Of a DNA stretch of 64,000 nucleotides, positions 22,670 through 64,000 are shown piece after piece. The stretch spans positions 24,631,330 to 24,695,329 of the forward strand of contig NC_054704.1 of the NCBI RefSeq assembly GCF_016097555.1, in the 5' to 3' direction. The position numbers and the translations under genes were made by a program. Source of the DNA: Gigantopelta aegis. Taxonomy: Eukaryota > Mollusca > Gastropoda > Neomphalida > Peltospiridae. Under the pieces are notes generated by a model that saw only the letters and a program-made list of their open reading frames with translations, searched no databases and was not told the origin of the DNA. Positions within the stretch are counted from its first letter, which is position 1. Every line of letters begins with the position of its first letter.

Positions 22670-25600
22670 GTTGCCTCAAGTATTTGGCAGTACATCACTA
22701 TGTCGCAAGTTTACCATATGAAAGACAGCTGTTGACATGACTGACATTTACTCGTGTTTGTAACCATGTGAACATAAATTATGTCTGTGGTGATTCATTC
22801 CTAGCATTGATGGGAATGATATATATATATATGTGTGTGTGCATTGAAACAAAGTTATTAAAACTAGAATGAAAAATGTTTGTTATTATTTATTTATGAT
22901 TCCTTAGATCATTGTTTTTTGTAAGTGAAATCATTCTAAATGATTGGGCTACCAGCTTGTCAGTCTAGTAGCCATTACAGCCTTCACAGTGAAAAGAATT
23001 TAGTTTTAGCCAATTTTTGAAATATGTAGAGTATTTCCTTGAACATGATTGACATGGGGTTAATTTAGCCAACAATTAACTCATTAATGTAGGGCGGAAC
23101 GTAGCTCAGTTGTAAAATGCTTGCCTGCTGAGCGTTTGGTTTTGGATAGATCCACGTTGATTGCCCATTAGGTTATTTTTTGTTCCAGCCAGAGCACCAC
23201 AGCTGGTATATCAAAGGTTGTGGTATGTGCTATCCTGTCTGGGGGATAGTGCATACATAAAAGATCCCTTGCTATTAGTAATGAATTCCAGGAAAAATGT
23301 AGCGGGTGTCCTCTAAGACTATAATTACACTAGCCCTACTTTACTTTAGAGGGACTATACTAAAGAGGCTTAAAACACTGACGTTAGGGATTGGTTTGGG
23401 GTCAGTATATTCATATTTACAGCATTATTAAAAGCTTGTAGCCTCAGTAACAGCATTGATCTAAAATATATGAAATACTGAGTTACCATAGTTACTATGG
23501 TACCTTGTTATTTTACCTTGAAGTCAAAAGCTGAGATATTGGTATTGTTTTTCATGCTGTGACTGTTTAGCTCTAAGTCGTAATTCAATGAAACTGGGTT
23601 TTTGTTGTTTTGGTGGGGTTTTTTAAAGCACTGAATTAATCATGAATTTTTACATTACAAATTATTTCTTCTTTTTTTATATGCCTATATGGTATTGCGT
23701 TGTTCGTATGTCTGTTGGTAAACGTTTTGTTTCTGAAGGATATCTTTCTTATCCGTTCTTATAGGATCATCAAACCATGCATGCATGTAAGTGCTTTAAG
23801 TATCTATGACAATGTTTTTCGTTTAGTGCAATATTGGTTTGTTTACACTATTTCCATGGTCTGACCACTGACTGTTTTTCAATTTTGTATTTAGGCTAAT
23901 GTTGATATGTTTAATTGTGTCTTTCACATAGACTATCATCGATACCTTCACTATTTTTAACAGTAATTTTAGAAATTTTAATTGATGTACATCCCCAGCC
24001 CACCAACTCTACCACGTTATGTTTTTTTGTTTAGTTTTTTTTTTTCTTTTTTTTTAGAAAACCTAGTATGTCCCAAATACTCATTTATAAACGGTATTGG
24101 AGGATACTCTTTAGAAAACGATAATTTTTAACGTCTTTTTTTTTTTTTTTTTTTTTGCACCAAAATACCTACAAATGCGTCAGTGGCCCGTATAACATAT
24201 CCAATCAAAGCTTATGATCTACTGGTCTGCTAACATGATTTAACCTAAAAAACAATAATTACCGGTAAATCATCATTAAGTGACCACACTCCACCTTCCC
24301 TTGCAGGTTTCCGTAAAATATTCCAGTGTTTGTTTTCTTGTTTTCACAAGAATACATCAAACATCAGTCACCTGCTACGCGTGACAACAAATTCATTACC
24401 CTGATATTGAAATTAAATACCGTGTGGCGCTTGAACATAAACGTTTGTTACATTTTACTGTCGTAATCCAAAAATCGTGTTTTATATTTGAAGTTTATTC
24501 CAAATGGATTTTAGAGGAGAGAGTTGCAGTGTTTACTAATGATTGAGAAAGTTACTAGCCCTCATTGAAGCTTTGGCTAGTGTCCTATGTATTATAGTAT
24601 TACAGTTGATAATGTCCACTAGCTCAGACCAAATATTCACTAGCCGAGTCCTATGGTTTTTGGATTTGTTGAACCCTGGAGTTGTCTTAGCGTTACAAAA
24701 ATGCTAAAGAGGAGGATGTGTGAAAAATGCCATGTTATATAATTGTTCAACGACCCTTTATTTTATTATTATTATTTTGTATTTTGCAAATATTTATATT
24801 TTTTTAACCAAATACTTCCAAATATAAAACGTGGAAGTAAATTTGATAGTATTTTTGTCCAGTTGACCGATGCTATCCTTCCTCCATCGTACGTCGTGGC
24901 GACTGAAACTTATTAAAAAAACCCAGTGTTATTGTTGTTGGCAATTATGGTGATAAAATCCTCTACATACAATAGTTCAGTATTGCCATGTGTGAGACAA
25001 TATGTACTTTAATATATTAGCCAATGAAACAGCCATGGCAACACGTAGCTCTCAAGCCTTTGACTGTAGAAATAGGCTACTTAATCATGACTTTATTGTA
25101 TAAATTGGTTCATTGATCATGACTTTGACCACAAGTCGTGGAATAAAGCAAATAAACTTTATTCCCGCATAGGACTCGAGACCAACCTAGTCCTCAGTTT
25201 TAATTATGAACATTCCAAGCATGTATGCTTGTAGTTTCAGTGGAGCAATTCAGTTACTGATATTGACCAGTGTGATTTTGCCTCTACCATGTTGATTTTG
25301 AGGCATCTTTCCTCGAGAAGTAAGCTTTTAAAGCCTACGAGCATATCACGAGATCAACCTGCATAGACCGAATCTGATGCTTCATTCACATGGACTTGGA
25401 ATATCTTAAAAGTCGTAGATTCTCATTATGCTATATTTATATTTTTCTTTGACCCTAATGTCATCCCCTGTATGTCGGCAGCCATATTAAAAGCTACTAT
25501 ATACAGGTGCAACTATTAGCTTTACGGTAGATGAGCCAGCTTTGAAATTGTTTCCATGGATACCTTGTGATGAAGACATTGTTATCTGTGATTACTTAGC

Positions 25601-25750
25601 GAAGACGGCCATCTTATTTCAAGTTATATAAAAGTCTTTGAAAATATTCCTCCCCAAATTGGCTGTTGGCTTTCAGAAGCAAAAGACGAACATATTAGCT
25701 TTGACCCCTTGAAAAAGCCCCGATTTACAATATGGTTGCATAGTACTTAA
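22670..25750. other. Intergenic between COX5B and RB1CC1, nothing coding seen
   Basis: AT-rich with T runs (24036-24055, 24137-24157) and one SINE (23093-23328). The part at 22990-23060 matches the right subterminal region of the element at 58997-59638. Confidence 0.5.
23093..23328 (+). mobile_element. SINE (diverged, 3' truncated)
   Basis: Head GAACGTAGCTCAGTTGTAAA, core GTTCCAGCCAGAGCACCACA and CATACATAAAAGATCCCTTG, then GCGGGTGTCCTCTAAGACTA. The expected 3' tail is absent. Confidence 0.75.
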
Positions 25751-25752
25751 GA

Positions 25753-26015
25753 TTAAAGTTAAAGTTTGTTTTATTTAACGACACCACTAGAGCACTGATT
25801 TATTAATCATCTGCTATTGGATGTCAAACGTGTTAATTTTGACACATAGTCTTAGAGGGAACTCGCTACATTTTCCCATTAGTATCAAAAGATATTTTAT
25901 ATGCACCATCCCACAGACAGGATAGCACATAACTTTGATGTACTAGTCGTGGTGCACTGGCTAGATCGAGAAATGGGCCTACAGATGAGCATCGATCATA
26001 GACCGACCGCGCATC
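25753..26015 (-). mobile_element. SINE (family B)
   Basis: Reverse strand. AAAGTTTGTTTTATTTAACG, TTGGATGTCAAACGTG, ATATGCACCATCCCACAGAC and GGTGCACTGGCTAGATCGAG cover the tail and core. The head is degraded. Confidence 0.78.
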
Positions 26016-26077
26016 TCTCTCTATATAGAAGAGGAAGATGCTAATTTATTGTACTGCAGGGTTTTTGTCTATATTAC

Positions 26078-26079
<2 letters not shown>

Positions 26080-26128
<49 letters not shown>

Positions 26129-26179
26129 TGTATGTATGTATGTATGTATGTATGTATGTATGTATGTATGTATGTATTA
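26080..26179 (+). repeat. (TA)n followed by (TATG)n microsatellite
   Basis: TA units to 26101, then about 19 TGTA units to 26178. Confidence 0.95.
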
Positions 26180-26419
26180 GTGTTACAAGGAGCTCCATTC
26201 AATAGCGTAATACATCATCAGTAATAGGTAATACATTAACACCATTTCACCAATTTGTATGGCGTTGTCATGACATTCCTGTTTCAGACTCATTAGTCTC
26301 GAGTCTAGACTAAACGTTTTATAAGCACCAGGCCAGGTCACTGACTAGGTTTACAAAATCCTACACACTTACTTAATCCTTCAATATTTTTTTGCTCTAA
26401 TTTTTAACGCCTTTCTTAT

Positions 26420-27225
26420 ATAGATGGGTAAATTCTTCAAAATGTTCAAGTTTGCTACAAACCAGACGTACGTTTGCATTGTCTGGTATATATCTGATAT
26501 TTAAAAAAGCTGTAAAGAAGTTACGTCTAAGATCAGTTAACACTGCAATTAAAGATGAAATGTATTTCGTCTTCAAAGGTGCCTAAGTTAGATATATTGC
26601 ATAGCCTCTCAGTAATGTGTATATTGATATGCCTACCCGTTTCAATATTAAGATGATGGTTTGAACTGCGGAAAGATGTCAATATATTTCTAAGATGGTA
26701 ATTTAAGAGATACAAAGCTGGTGTTTTATAATAAAATAAAATGAAGGTTTTGCTTGTAGACCGAATGTCTATTAATTCCCAGGTTTTTTGGCAAGTATCT
26801 CGTAGCCTTTGTTTAAATTTTGTGAGAAAATGTCTAACATTCCCTGGATCTTGAAATTCCCATGCATATTCAAAATCATATTGGCATAAAGTAGACTTTA
26901 CAATGCTAACCCAATTAGTGCGGCCCTGTTCATCGTATTCATTTAGATTGTGAAGCACTGGAAGGGGAATCTACAACTGTTCATTCTAAGAATTTTAATC
27001 CAATATATAACTGATTTTAACATATATGTTTTGTACATCACTAGTCTTGCATATTTTCCTCTAGCCATAGCATTAATTTGAAGTGTTTTTACCTACTCCA
27101 ATAACCCATTTACAGAAGTCATTGTGCGCAGCCTCAACGTCTTTGCTTATTGCATTTCCCCAAATTTCAGACCATTATGATAATATGGGTGTAATCATGC
27201 AATCAAATAACTTGAAGCAGGCTAT
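26420..27225 (-). pseudogene. Degenerate LINE C-terminal fragment
   Basis: Reverse strand. 26533-26958 is open for 141 codons and contains HLNIETGRHINI, RLCNISNLGTFEDEIHFIF, a pattern common at the C-terminus of animal LINE polyproteins, where a Cys-rich finger precedes DE-HFL. Upstream on the same strand (27225-27080) reads LFDCMITPILS and SEIWG with a stop between, also typical of that region. No RT core is present. The finger has lost at least one Cys. The family is uncertain. Confidence 0.6.
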
Positions 27226-27354
27226 CTATCCATCCATCCATCCATCCATCCAACCATCTATCCATAACAGTATATATCTATATCTATATACAACGAATAG
27301 TACAGATCACCAGACATGTTTTTAGGATTGTTTTTCAGTTATATAATTTTAAGG

Positions 27355-27513
27355 GTAGGCCTATATAGATCCCTTGCCTCTAATGGAAACAAAATTGCGG
27401 GTTTCCTCTCTAAGACTATATGTCAAGATTATAAAACGTTTAGTAGCCGATGAGTAATAAATCATGCAATGTGCTCTAGTGTTTTCGTTAACCAAAACAA
27501 ACTTTCACTTTTT
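27355..27513 (+). mobile_element. SINE fragment (family B 3' half)
   Basis: AGATCCCTTGCCTCTAATGG, GGGTTTCCTCTCTAAGACTA and AACCAAAACAAACTTTCA match the 3' half of the family B SINE. Confidence 0.7.
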
Positions 27514-28158
27514 CAATGGAAAATGCAAATCGGGGTTAAAGTTGACATCAACATGACACTTTTCTCATTCAGATCATATCTTTATTTTAGAGGGGGGTAG
27601 GGGCCTAGCTACCTAACAACAATGGCACTAACACCGTCCCCACAACATGGACGTTCAACCGGCTTCGGTGGCGTGCCATCGGGCCTCAAATTACAGTTAT
27701 CTTCCCATTTGGTTGTCAAAAATCCGGAAATTCGACCGCGCAAGTAGTCTGCTGTTTGTGATTATTTCATGGCAGACAGCTATGAAGTGGCAACTATTTG
27801 ACTGAAGTGACAGGGGAGATCATGTAGTTTGTAAACTTGTGTAACTTGTTGACACTGAAGACTTGTCTGTGGTAATTCCGGCCCATGCAAAAGTAGTGCT
27901 TTTTGTGTAAAATGGGAGTATTCCGGCCTGCTTTAGAGGTGTGTTTGTTTAAACCAATATGCTGGGAGACAGAGCTGAACAACAGGGGTTGTCCTTTTCA
28001 GGGCATGTGTCCTCCAGGCAGGCAAATGTACATACAAAAACCTACGGGCCTGCTGGTATTAATAAAAATGTTATAGCCACTAAGGCTATATAGAAACATA
28101 TAGCGAAATCAATTGTGGTCTGAGGCCTGATATGCTGGTCAGCATATTGCTACATACA

Positions 28159-28458
28159 AACAGTTTGCTTTGTTTAACGACACTACTAGAGCGCATTGAT
28201 TTATTAATCATCAGCTATTGGATGTCAAACATTTGGTAATTCTGACACATAACCATCAGAGGAAACCCGCTATATTTTACCATTAGAAGCAAGGGATGTT
28301 TTATATGCACTTTCCCTCAGGAAAGCACATACCACAGCCTTTGACCAGTTGCACTAGCTGGATCGAGAATAACCCCAATCAGTTGAATGGATCCACCGAG
28401 GTGGTTCAATTCTGTGAAGCAATCACCCCAGGTGAGCGCTCAACCGGCTACACTAACT
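28159..28458 (-). mobile_element. SINE (family B tail with a third head type)
   Basis: Reverse strand. TTTGTTTAACGACACTACTA and TTGGATGTCAAACATTTGG are the tail. The 5' end reads AGCCGGTTGAGCGCTCACCT and GGTGGATCCATTC, a tRNA-like head distinct from families A and C. Confidence 0.72.
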
Positions 28459-28499
28459 TTGTTCACATCCTGGTAGAGCGATTTAAATTGCTTGCTTTT

Positions 28500-29790
28500 T
28501 TAAACAGTCGACAGCAACTAATAATTTAAGTTAAATTCATGTAATTTTTTAACTAAAGTTTTTAAAAATTTAATTAAAATTTGATTGCAGTGCGGTATTA
28601 AACTTTCATTTTTAATACATTTGTGGCAAATTGTATTTTAATTTCAAAGTATTAAATTTTAATAAAATAATTATATTTCATGAATGATTTATTGTTTGGA
28701 CTGATCACAAAGATCGAGGTAGCCGGAATTAACTGAATGTTGCAAACAAAGCCGAATTTATCCGACGATTTATAAAAACAAAAATACAGTTGCGTCCCCT
28801 TGGATCGTTCCACAAAGAGGCCAGCTGATATTTGTAAACACTTCCTTTCTTAGAAAAAATACGTTTTTGTCAAAGTCATATCGTTGAACACTTGAATTTA
28901 ACATATGCTGGCGTTTGAACTGGATTTCGTACACTGTTATATAATGGATACAGCATTTCTTCTTTTTCAGAAGGTATTTTACATCATGGTAACCACTGCA
29001 AGGATTAATAATCATTCGCTCGATTAACCCAGTTTCTGTTCGGGCAGCAACATAAATTTTTATAAACATTTTTGAACAGACAGACAAACATTTATTTTTA
29101 GTAATTGTGTCAGCGACCTATATGTAGTTACAATATGCGTGTTAAAATTAATATTAATGAACCCATGATACGACAGACCGGTGAGGGAAATTTTACCAAT
29201 ATTTATTCAGAATGTCTCACTTCCTTACAAAAGCTATTTTAAGAGAAATTATCAACTCCCAATATATGATCAGTCTCTAGTGTAATAACCACAACTGATT
29301 TTCATGATAAGTAATTAATGTTGGAGAAATCCTAAATTCATTCATTCATTTCAACTTATTTCTGTGTTAACTATTTAATTAAGTTTCAAGCTATCTCGGC
29401 TGGGTATAATTTCCACCCGCACCCCCCTAACAATATTTGTTAGAATTAGTGCCAGTTTAGAGTTAGTTATATACAATACCTTTTTCAACATTTTATTCAT
29501 TAAAAGCAACATAATGTTTATATTTCATAATCCAGTATTACTACGTTTTGCTTTGAAAAATTAGACAATCTGACTATTCTGTGTAAAATTTCCTCCACAA
29601 GAGTGTTTTTGTTGGTGCTTTTGGTAGAAATATAGCACAGAAGACACAATGATGCATTATGAATATTTACAATATCTGTGCTGCATCCAACTAAAGGTTC
29701 ATTTTATTCCATAGACGCTCGGTTCATTCCATCAAAATACACCCTATGAGATTTATAAGTATTAAAATGCAGTCTCAGTTGTTGATCCAC
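28500..29790. other. Intergenic, nothing recognised
   Basis: AT-rich. Short open frames such as 28770-29087 (-) show no known motif. Confidence 0.4.
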
Positions 29791-29791
29791 T

Positions 29792-29855
29792 GCATGGCCG
29801 AGTGGTTACAGTGCTCAGTTAGTCCCGATGGTCTGGATTTGAACTCCCAAGTCAT
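29792..29855 (+). repeat. tRNA-like sequence (SINE head or tRNA pseudogene)
   Basis: GCATGGCCGAGTGGTTACAG resembles an A box and TGGATTTGAACTCCC a B box, with spacing near that of a tRNA. Paired acceptor and anticodon stems are not evident, so a functional tRNA is unlikely. Confidence 0.4.
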
Positions 29856-29931
29856 TTTAGCACTACGTCGTTTAATGCAATGTCCACTTGATATCGCTAA
29901 TCTAATGCCCCAAAGGGGGCATCGGCAGAAA

Positions 29932-30225
29932 TCTTTCCGAACATTGCAATGCATGACTATTTTATCATCCCGCAAAAACCAGGTAGATTTGTTTCTCTAG
30001 TTCTAAGACTCATTCCTGACATTACGTGTTAAGTATTACGTAACCACCAGCTCACCAGAGGGCGTATTCACTGGAATGGAACAAAATGTCTGCGCCTGTT
30101 ATATCTAATAGCAGTCACATTAACCGTTTTATTAATTAAATATAATAATATACTTGTTGATATTAAGCAATAATGTGCATTATATATCGTTGGATATGCA
30201 TACCAGTCCAAAAGCCTTGCTTAAA
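29932..30225 (-). repeat. Uninterrupted copy of the repeat at 15385-16277
   Basis: About 290 bp, reverse complement of the split repeat in COX5B intron 1, with no insertion at the corresponding site. It has no recognised termini or coding potential. Confidence 0.7.
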
Positions 30226-30232
30226 CATTCCT

Positions 30233-30366
30233 TTAATTGTTAGTGGTTAGTGAGATAGATTCAAGAAGTCATTAAAACTCGCTCTGGTTGGGAGTCGATA
30301 CTGGGATGTGAACTCACTATCTATACCAGCCTTATGCACAATGGCTTAACCAAGACACCACTGAAA
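30233..30366 (-). mobile_element. SINE fragment (family C head)
   Basis: Reverse strand. TTGTTAGTGGTTAGTGAGA, AACTCGCTCTGGTTGGGAGT and CTTAACCAAGACACCACTGA correspond to the family C head. Confidence 0.65.
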
Positions 30367-30369
30367 TCC

Positions 30370-30594
30370 TAAATTATTTTTAAACAGTAATACACAGATA
30401 GCATGATACTTTTGTGTAGTAATTGATCGTGGTTCCCAATTTTCCCCCAAGTCATTTTATCCTGGGTCCCTTTTTGTTCTACAAATATAGTGTCAATTTT
30501 CCCCAGAAATATTTTGGCATAAAAATAAAATGTAAATACTGGGATATTAATAGCTATAAATAATATTTTCATTTTGTTCCGATCATCTTGATCC

Positions 30595-30627
<33 letters not shown>

Positions 30628-32120
30628 ACCCAGACACACACACATACCTCACCCTGCACGACCCTGGTATTGAGAATACACTTAAAACTTAAAAAGACAA
30701 GGATAATTATTTTGATTTGATTCGTTGAGTTTATACTTATTTCCATACTGTTATACATTTCTGTAAACACTTTGTTGTCCAGATTCGTTTTCCTATTCAA
30801 TGTGCATGCTGTGTGTTTATTGTAGCACTGATAAAACACATTAAATATAATTTACATGTACTATGGTGTCAATCTCAACTGTATACATCCGATACATACA
30901 CATACTATATAAACATACTTTCAACAAACCATACACATAACGTTCCTTTAAAAACCTAGCAGTTGAAAAAAAGCCGCTGCAATGAGTTTATCATCAATGA
31001 CAAATATGACAAATTAATACATGTACTAAATTGCAGATAAAACTCTTTTCTTTAAAATTAGTTAATAAAACATATCCATCCAAGGTGTTAAATATAGGCC
31101 TATTTAAAAATTGGAGTGAAACAACCAAGAATAAGGGTGAAACGACCTTGAGCAATCAGGAATAAAGGCAGAACGATTGGAGGATGCCAATAGGTTTTGG
31201 GGTGGAATATCCCAGCTTATTTACACTGTATGTAAATGTACACAGCTTTTTTAGTTTCAGCAAGCCAGATGACTGTTTATTCTGCCTTTGTGTATATTTT
31301 GTATTTATTGTTAACAAATACATTAATGTTTTTTACAAAGATAACTATAAATCATGAAATGTTAGCAAGCATAAATGTTTAGTGAATTTATGAGAATATA
31401 GAAAATACTATATTTCAAAATGTACAATAGATTGTTCCAAAAAGCCTTTGTTTGATTGGGTTTTTTTTTAGTGATTAACTGAACAGACAACAATCTCAAT
31501 GGTTACCTGCTACTGATTAAACTGAAAGGATAGCAAACCACATTTAGTTAGATAATATGCACAATTCTGCAATTTGCTGCTAAATTTAAGTTAATTTTGG
31601 ATGATAAAATGGTTTATATTCTGAGATGGTGAATACATACATACATTAAACATAAACACATTTCCATATGACTGTTTATATTACAATGTGTGTGTAATCA
31701 CAATGTGTGTGTATACAACATGTAGGTAAAAATCAATTAAGTGATATTCAAGCAAAAACACACATCAAGTTGTAATATAAACATTAAAACAGGGTTTTAT
31801 TTTCATGCAAAGAAATTGTACATGTATAGTATTCTATATACTAGTATGTACATGTTCTGGAATGGAATATAGGCATTTTAATCTGTTTTTCTTTTTTTTG
31901 GGGGGTGGGGGGTGGGGAGGGGCTAGCAATCCCATCGCATGGTCTTTCCATCCTGTAAAGATGTTTAGAGATGTAGAAGACTGATATGGAAGAACATAAA
32001 TTGATATAACTGATGGAGATGTGGAGGGTGGGAATGATGATTGAGGAAAATGTTAATTATATATTAAGTTAATGATCTGATTTCTCATTGTTACAAATTG
32101 TACTGATATACATGATTAAT
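30370..32120. other. Upstream of RB1CC1, promoter and 5' exon not located
   Basis: AT-rich apart from the C run and a G-rich patch at 31898-31922. A non-coding first exon of RB1CC1 is expected in this stretch or further upstream, but no CpG-rich block marks it. Confidence 0.4.
30596..30625 (+). repeat. 30-base C homopolymer
   Basis: An uninterrupted run of C, unusual in AT-rich DNA and prone to sequencing error. A CA repeat follows shortly after. Confidence 0.9.
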
Positions 32121-32125
32121 TTCAG

Positions 32126-32220
32126 GTGTGGTAAGGTGAAACACATCTGAGCAGATATGCCTTAAATCCGACGAAGTGTTGTGTACGTGGTGGAGAGAAA
32201 GATAGTTTCCAGTGGCCACC
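32126..32220 (+). other. RB1CC1 5' UTR portion of the first coding exon
   Basis: A plausible 3' splice site (TTTCAG ending at 32125) precedes about 95 nt of untranslated sequence that runs into the RB1CC1 start codon. This suggests one or more non-coding 5' exons upstream, which I could not locate. Confidence 0.45.
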
Positions 32221-61870
<29,650 letters not shown>

Positions 61871-62262
61871 ACCTTAAAAAACCTACAACATTTTAAACCT
61901 GCCATCCTGGAAATCTTCCATTTCATAAGTAATAAGTGCGATATGACCATCTTCATCCACTTAATTCTGTCTACACTGGGTTTTCTAACCTGGGATAAAC
62001 ATCTATACAGTAAAACATGCAGAGGATTATACAAGCTCTGCAAGGACCGAAAGCTTTGTGTTCATCCTGGATGATCTGGACTTCATTTTCTGTGTGTAGA
62101 CCTACAACTGATATTAAATTGTAGTGTCATGAGGACACTACAGTGATTTAACAAGATGTAAATTAACATGGTTGTCTTTGACCCAGGAGGAAATACCATC
62201 TGTGTAGACGAACAGTATCTGGCCTTAATAAACTCAAATATCTTTGAAAGTGTTGAGGCAAG

Positions 62263-62268
62263 AATAAA
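62263..62268 (+). terminator. Candidate RB1CC1 poly(A) signal
   Basis: AATAAA 393 bp after the RB1CC1 stop. Another AATAAA lies at 62227-62232 and a third at 62593-62598, so the 3' UTR may be 0.4 or 0.75 kb long. Which is used cannot be told from sequence. Confidence 0.45.
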
Positions 62269-62609
62269 GTTGATGGTAATTTAAAAAAAAATATTATTAT
62301 AAAATCACAATACTTCTGGCTTCTTTTTTTTTTCTTGTGATAAAAAAGATGAACTTTTCTGTGTTTTAATATTGTCTTAGGTCATCAGGGTTTCTTACTC
62401 GAACACTTGGTTTTTCTAAAACTGTAGTGATGACCTTTTGGTTATGCTTATATTGCAAATAAGAGTTCACGGTTTGTAAGTATTTTTGTTAGTGAGTGTA
62501 CATGTGTATTATATTTGGAAGTATTTAAGATCAGCTGAATGTGTTCGTGAGTGAAATTATTGTAACTCATTTATAAATTTATAAAATTATTAAATAAATG
62601 TAATGTAGT

Positions 62610-63880
62610 TTTGCCTTTTTGTGAATTTTTTTTTTTCTGAGATACATATTTGATTCTATTATGAATAAAACATATTACATGTATCAATAGGCAATACAAT
62701 GTAACTGTTCTACTAATAAAATGAATCCATGCTAACAATTATTTTAGAGGTTGTTTTGTAACGAGAATCCTATTATATGATTTACCAGTATATAATTGTA
62801 GCCCATTAAAGCCCATTCTGTCTTATAGACCTACTGTAAAATACAGGTTATCATACATAACAAATTCATAGGGCAGATGCTAGATAGGCAAACTAGTAGA
62901 TCATGGGGTTTAATGATACATTCAAGTCTTCGATCATTTTTCATTTACATGTACTTTGATCATGTCTTGCATTATGTCGAACGCATTACTATGAAAACCA
63001 ACTTACTACTATTATAAATGTAGTTAATGTTATATGATGAGGTGCCACACGACATATCAAACTCTTTTAAAACAGGGTTGATATCGATTCCTTTAAACGA
63101 TTACCAATCATTAATATAACATTGTAACTACTAGTCACAGAATAATATTACTTACAGTTTTTATTTTTAGATGCATCTCAAATTTAGTTGCTGGAGTGTT
63201 ATGTTATAATTGTTTGTGTTACATATTGCATGAATGGTTGTTTTGGAAAACATTTATATAAAAGTAAAATTTGGTTATAAATTTTATTATCATGTACATA
63301 CATTTTATTAATAGATTCTTGTAAATACCTTTTAATTATATAATATATACATCTATATATATATTCGTGGGAACAAAAATTACAATAAAAAGTTGCTCTG
63401 AAAATTTTACTAGTTTTGAATGTTCTTTTGTTTACAGGTTTACAAGCCAAGTAATAACAAAATCAAAATGTTTGTTTAATAAAAATTTAGAGAATTTACC
63501 ATTTATTTGTTATGTTAAAATACATTTTATTTATTTTAGTGAGCTTACAGGAAACAAAATTAATTTTAATGTTGAAAGTAAAATATCCTTACATATATGT
63601 ATTGGTAATAGTACACTTTTTAATTAAAGTGTTTTCCAATAAAATGATATTTGTGCTGTGCTGTAAGACGGGTCAGTGTGATACTCCCCTAATTTAACAG
63701 GGTTATGATACAATTTAATTTCATTTTGCTACCCATTGAAGATTCAAACACCATCCCAGATGTTAATAAGCTAGTACAAGCAAGTGGAAATGCACTGTTA
63801 CCATACATACAAGGAGACTATTTTTAACAATCTTTGTATTTATTCATGTTAAAACTCAGTCCTAGGTACAAACGTTTGCC
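62610..63880. other. Downstream of RB1CC1, nothing recognised
   Basis: AT-rich sequence without coding signal. Short open frames at 63199-63697 are low complexity. Confidence 0.45.
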
Positions 63881-63884
63881 GTAT

Positions 63885-64000
63885 GGAATGTCTATCCAGG
63901 ACGTATGTTACTGAGAGAACAGTCGGTGCAGCAGCCATGCAAGCTGGTACTAAGATATGAACCAAAACATCCACCAACATTGAGAGCCAATAGCTTAACC
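63885..64000 (-). mobile_element. SINE fragment running off the window end (family C)
   Basis: Reverse strand. GTCTATCCAGGACGTATG, GCTGGTACTAAGATATGAAC and CAATAGCTTAACC resemble the family C head. The sequence continues past the window. Confidence 0.45.

Noticed and set aside
29792..29855. Functional tRNA gene
   Set aside because: A- and B-box-like motifs are present, but acceptor and anticodon stems do not pair; likely a SINE head or pseudogene.
30369..30839. 156-codon open frame on the - strand
   Set aside because: It passes through the C homopolymer (a Gly run) and shows no family similarity.

Overview
This is animal nuclear DNA, AT-rich, with GT-AG introns and dense repeats. The two host genes are spliced metazoan genes. 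The many tRNA-headed SINEs, the short TA-, TTAA- and 9-bp-TSD DNA elements, and the CxC zinc site in COX5B suggest a mollusc, perhaps a gastropod. That assignment is inference; no search was run.

Two host genes are supported, both on the + strand. COX5B (14338-22465, 4 coding exons, 145 aa) encodes the zinc-binding cytochrome c oxidase subunit 5B. RB1CC1/FIP200 (32221-61870, 24 coding exons) encodes the autophagy-initiation scaffold. Its exons add up to 4467 nt, exactly 1488 codons plus stop, with every junction in phase. It has a ubiquitin-like N-terminus, a helical scaffold, a large disordered plus coiled-coil exon, and a C-terminal claw. The two genes have unrelated functions and are simply neighbours.

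Layout. 1-2 kb: AT-rich DNA with a foldback element. 2-5.6 kb: SINEs and a TTAA-bounded MITE. 5.69-7.19 kb: a nearly intact Tc1-type DD34E transposon with one internal stop. 7.9-11.75 kb: a decayed LINE that has gained a 47-bp minisatellite and a 1146-bp solo LTR. 12.36-12.75 kb: a hAT-like MITE. 14.3-22.7 kb: COX5B, whose first intron carries a long-TIR foldback element nested in an older repeat. 22.7-32.1 kb: intergenic SINEs, a degenerate LINE fragment on the - strand and microsatellites. 32.1-62.6 kb: RB1CC1, with introns full of MITEs and SINEs. 62.6-64 kb: AT-rich downstream DNA and a SINE fragment.

The most unusual structure is at RB1CC1 exon 15. The exon end and its 5' splice site have been amplified into about 2 kb of tandem 47-bp and 57-bp units, giving nearly 40 CAG|GT-type junctions in a row. 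Other notable points are a SINE inserted almost on top of the exon 24 splice acceptor, two copies of a 590-598-bp inverted-repeat element with perfect 9-bp target duplications, and a pogo/Tigger deletion derivative that keeps the start of a transposase.
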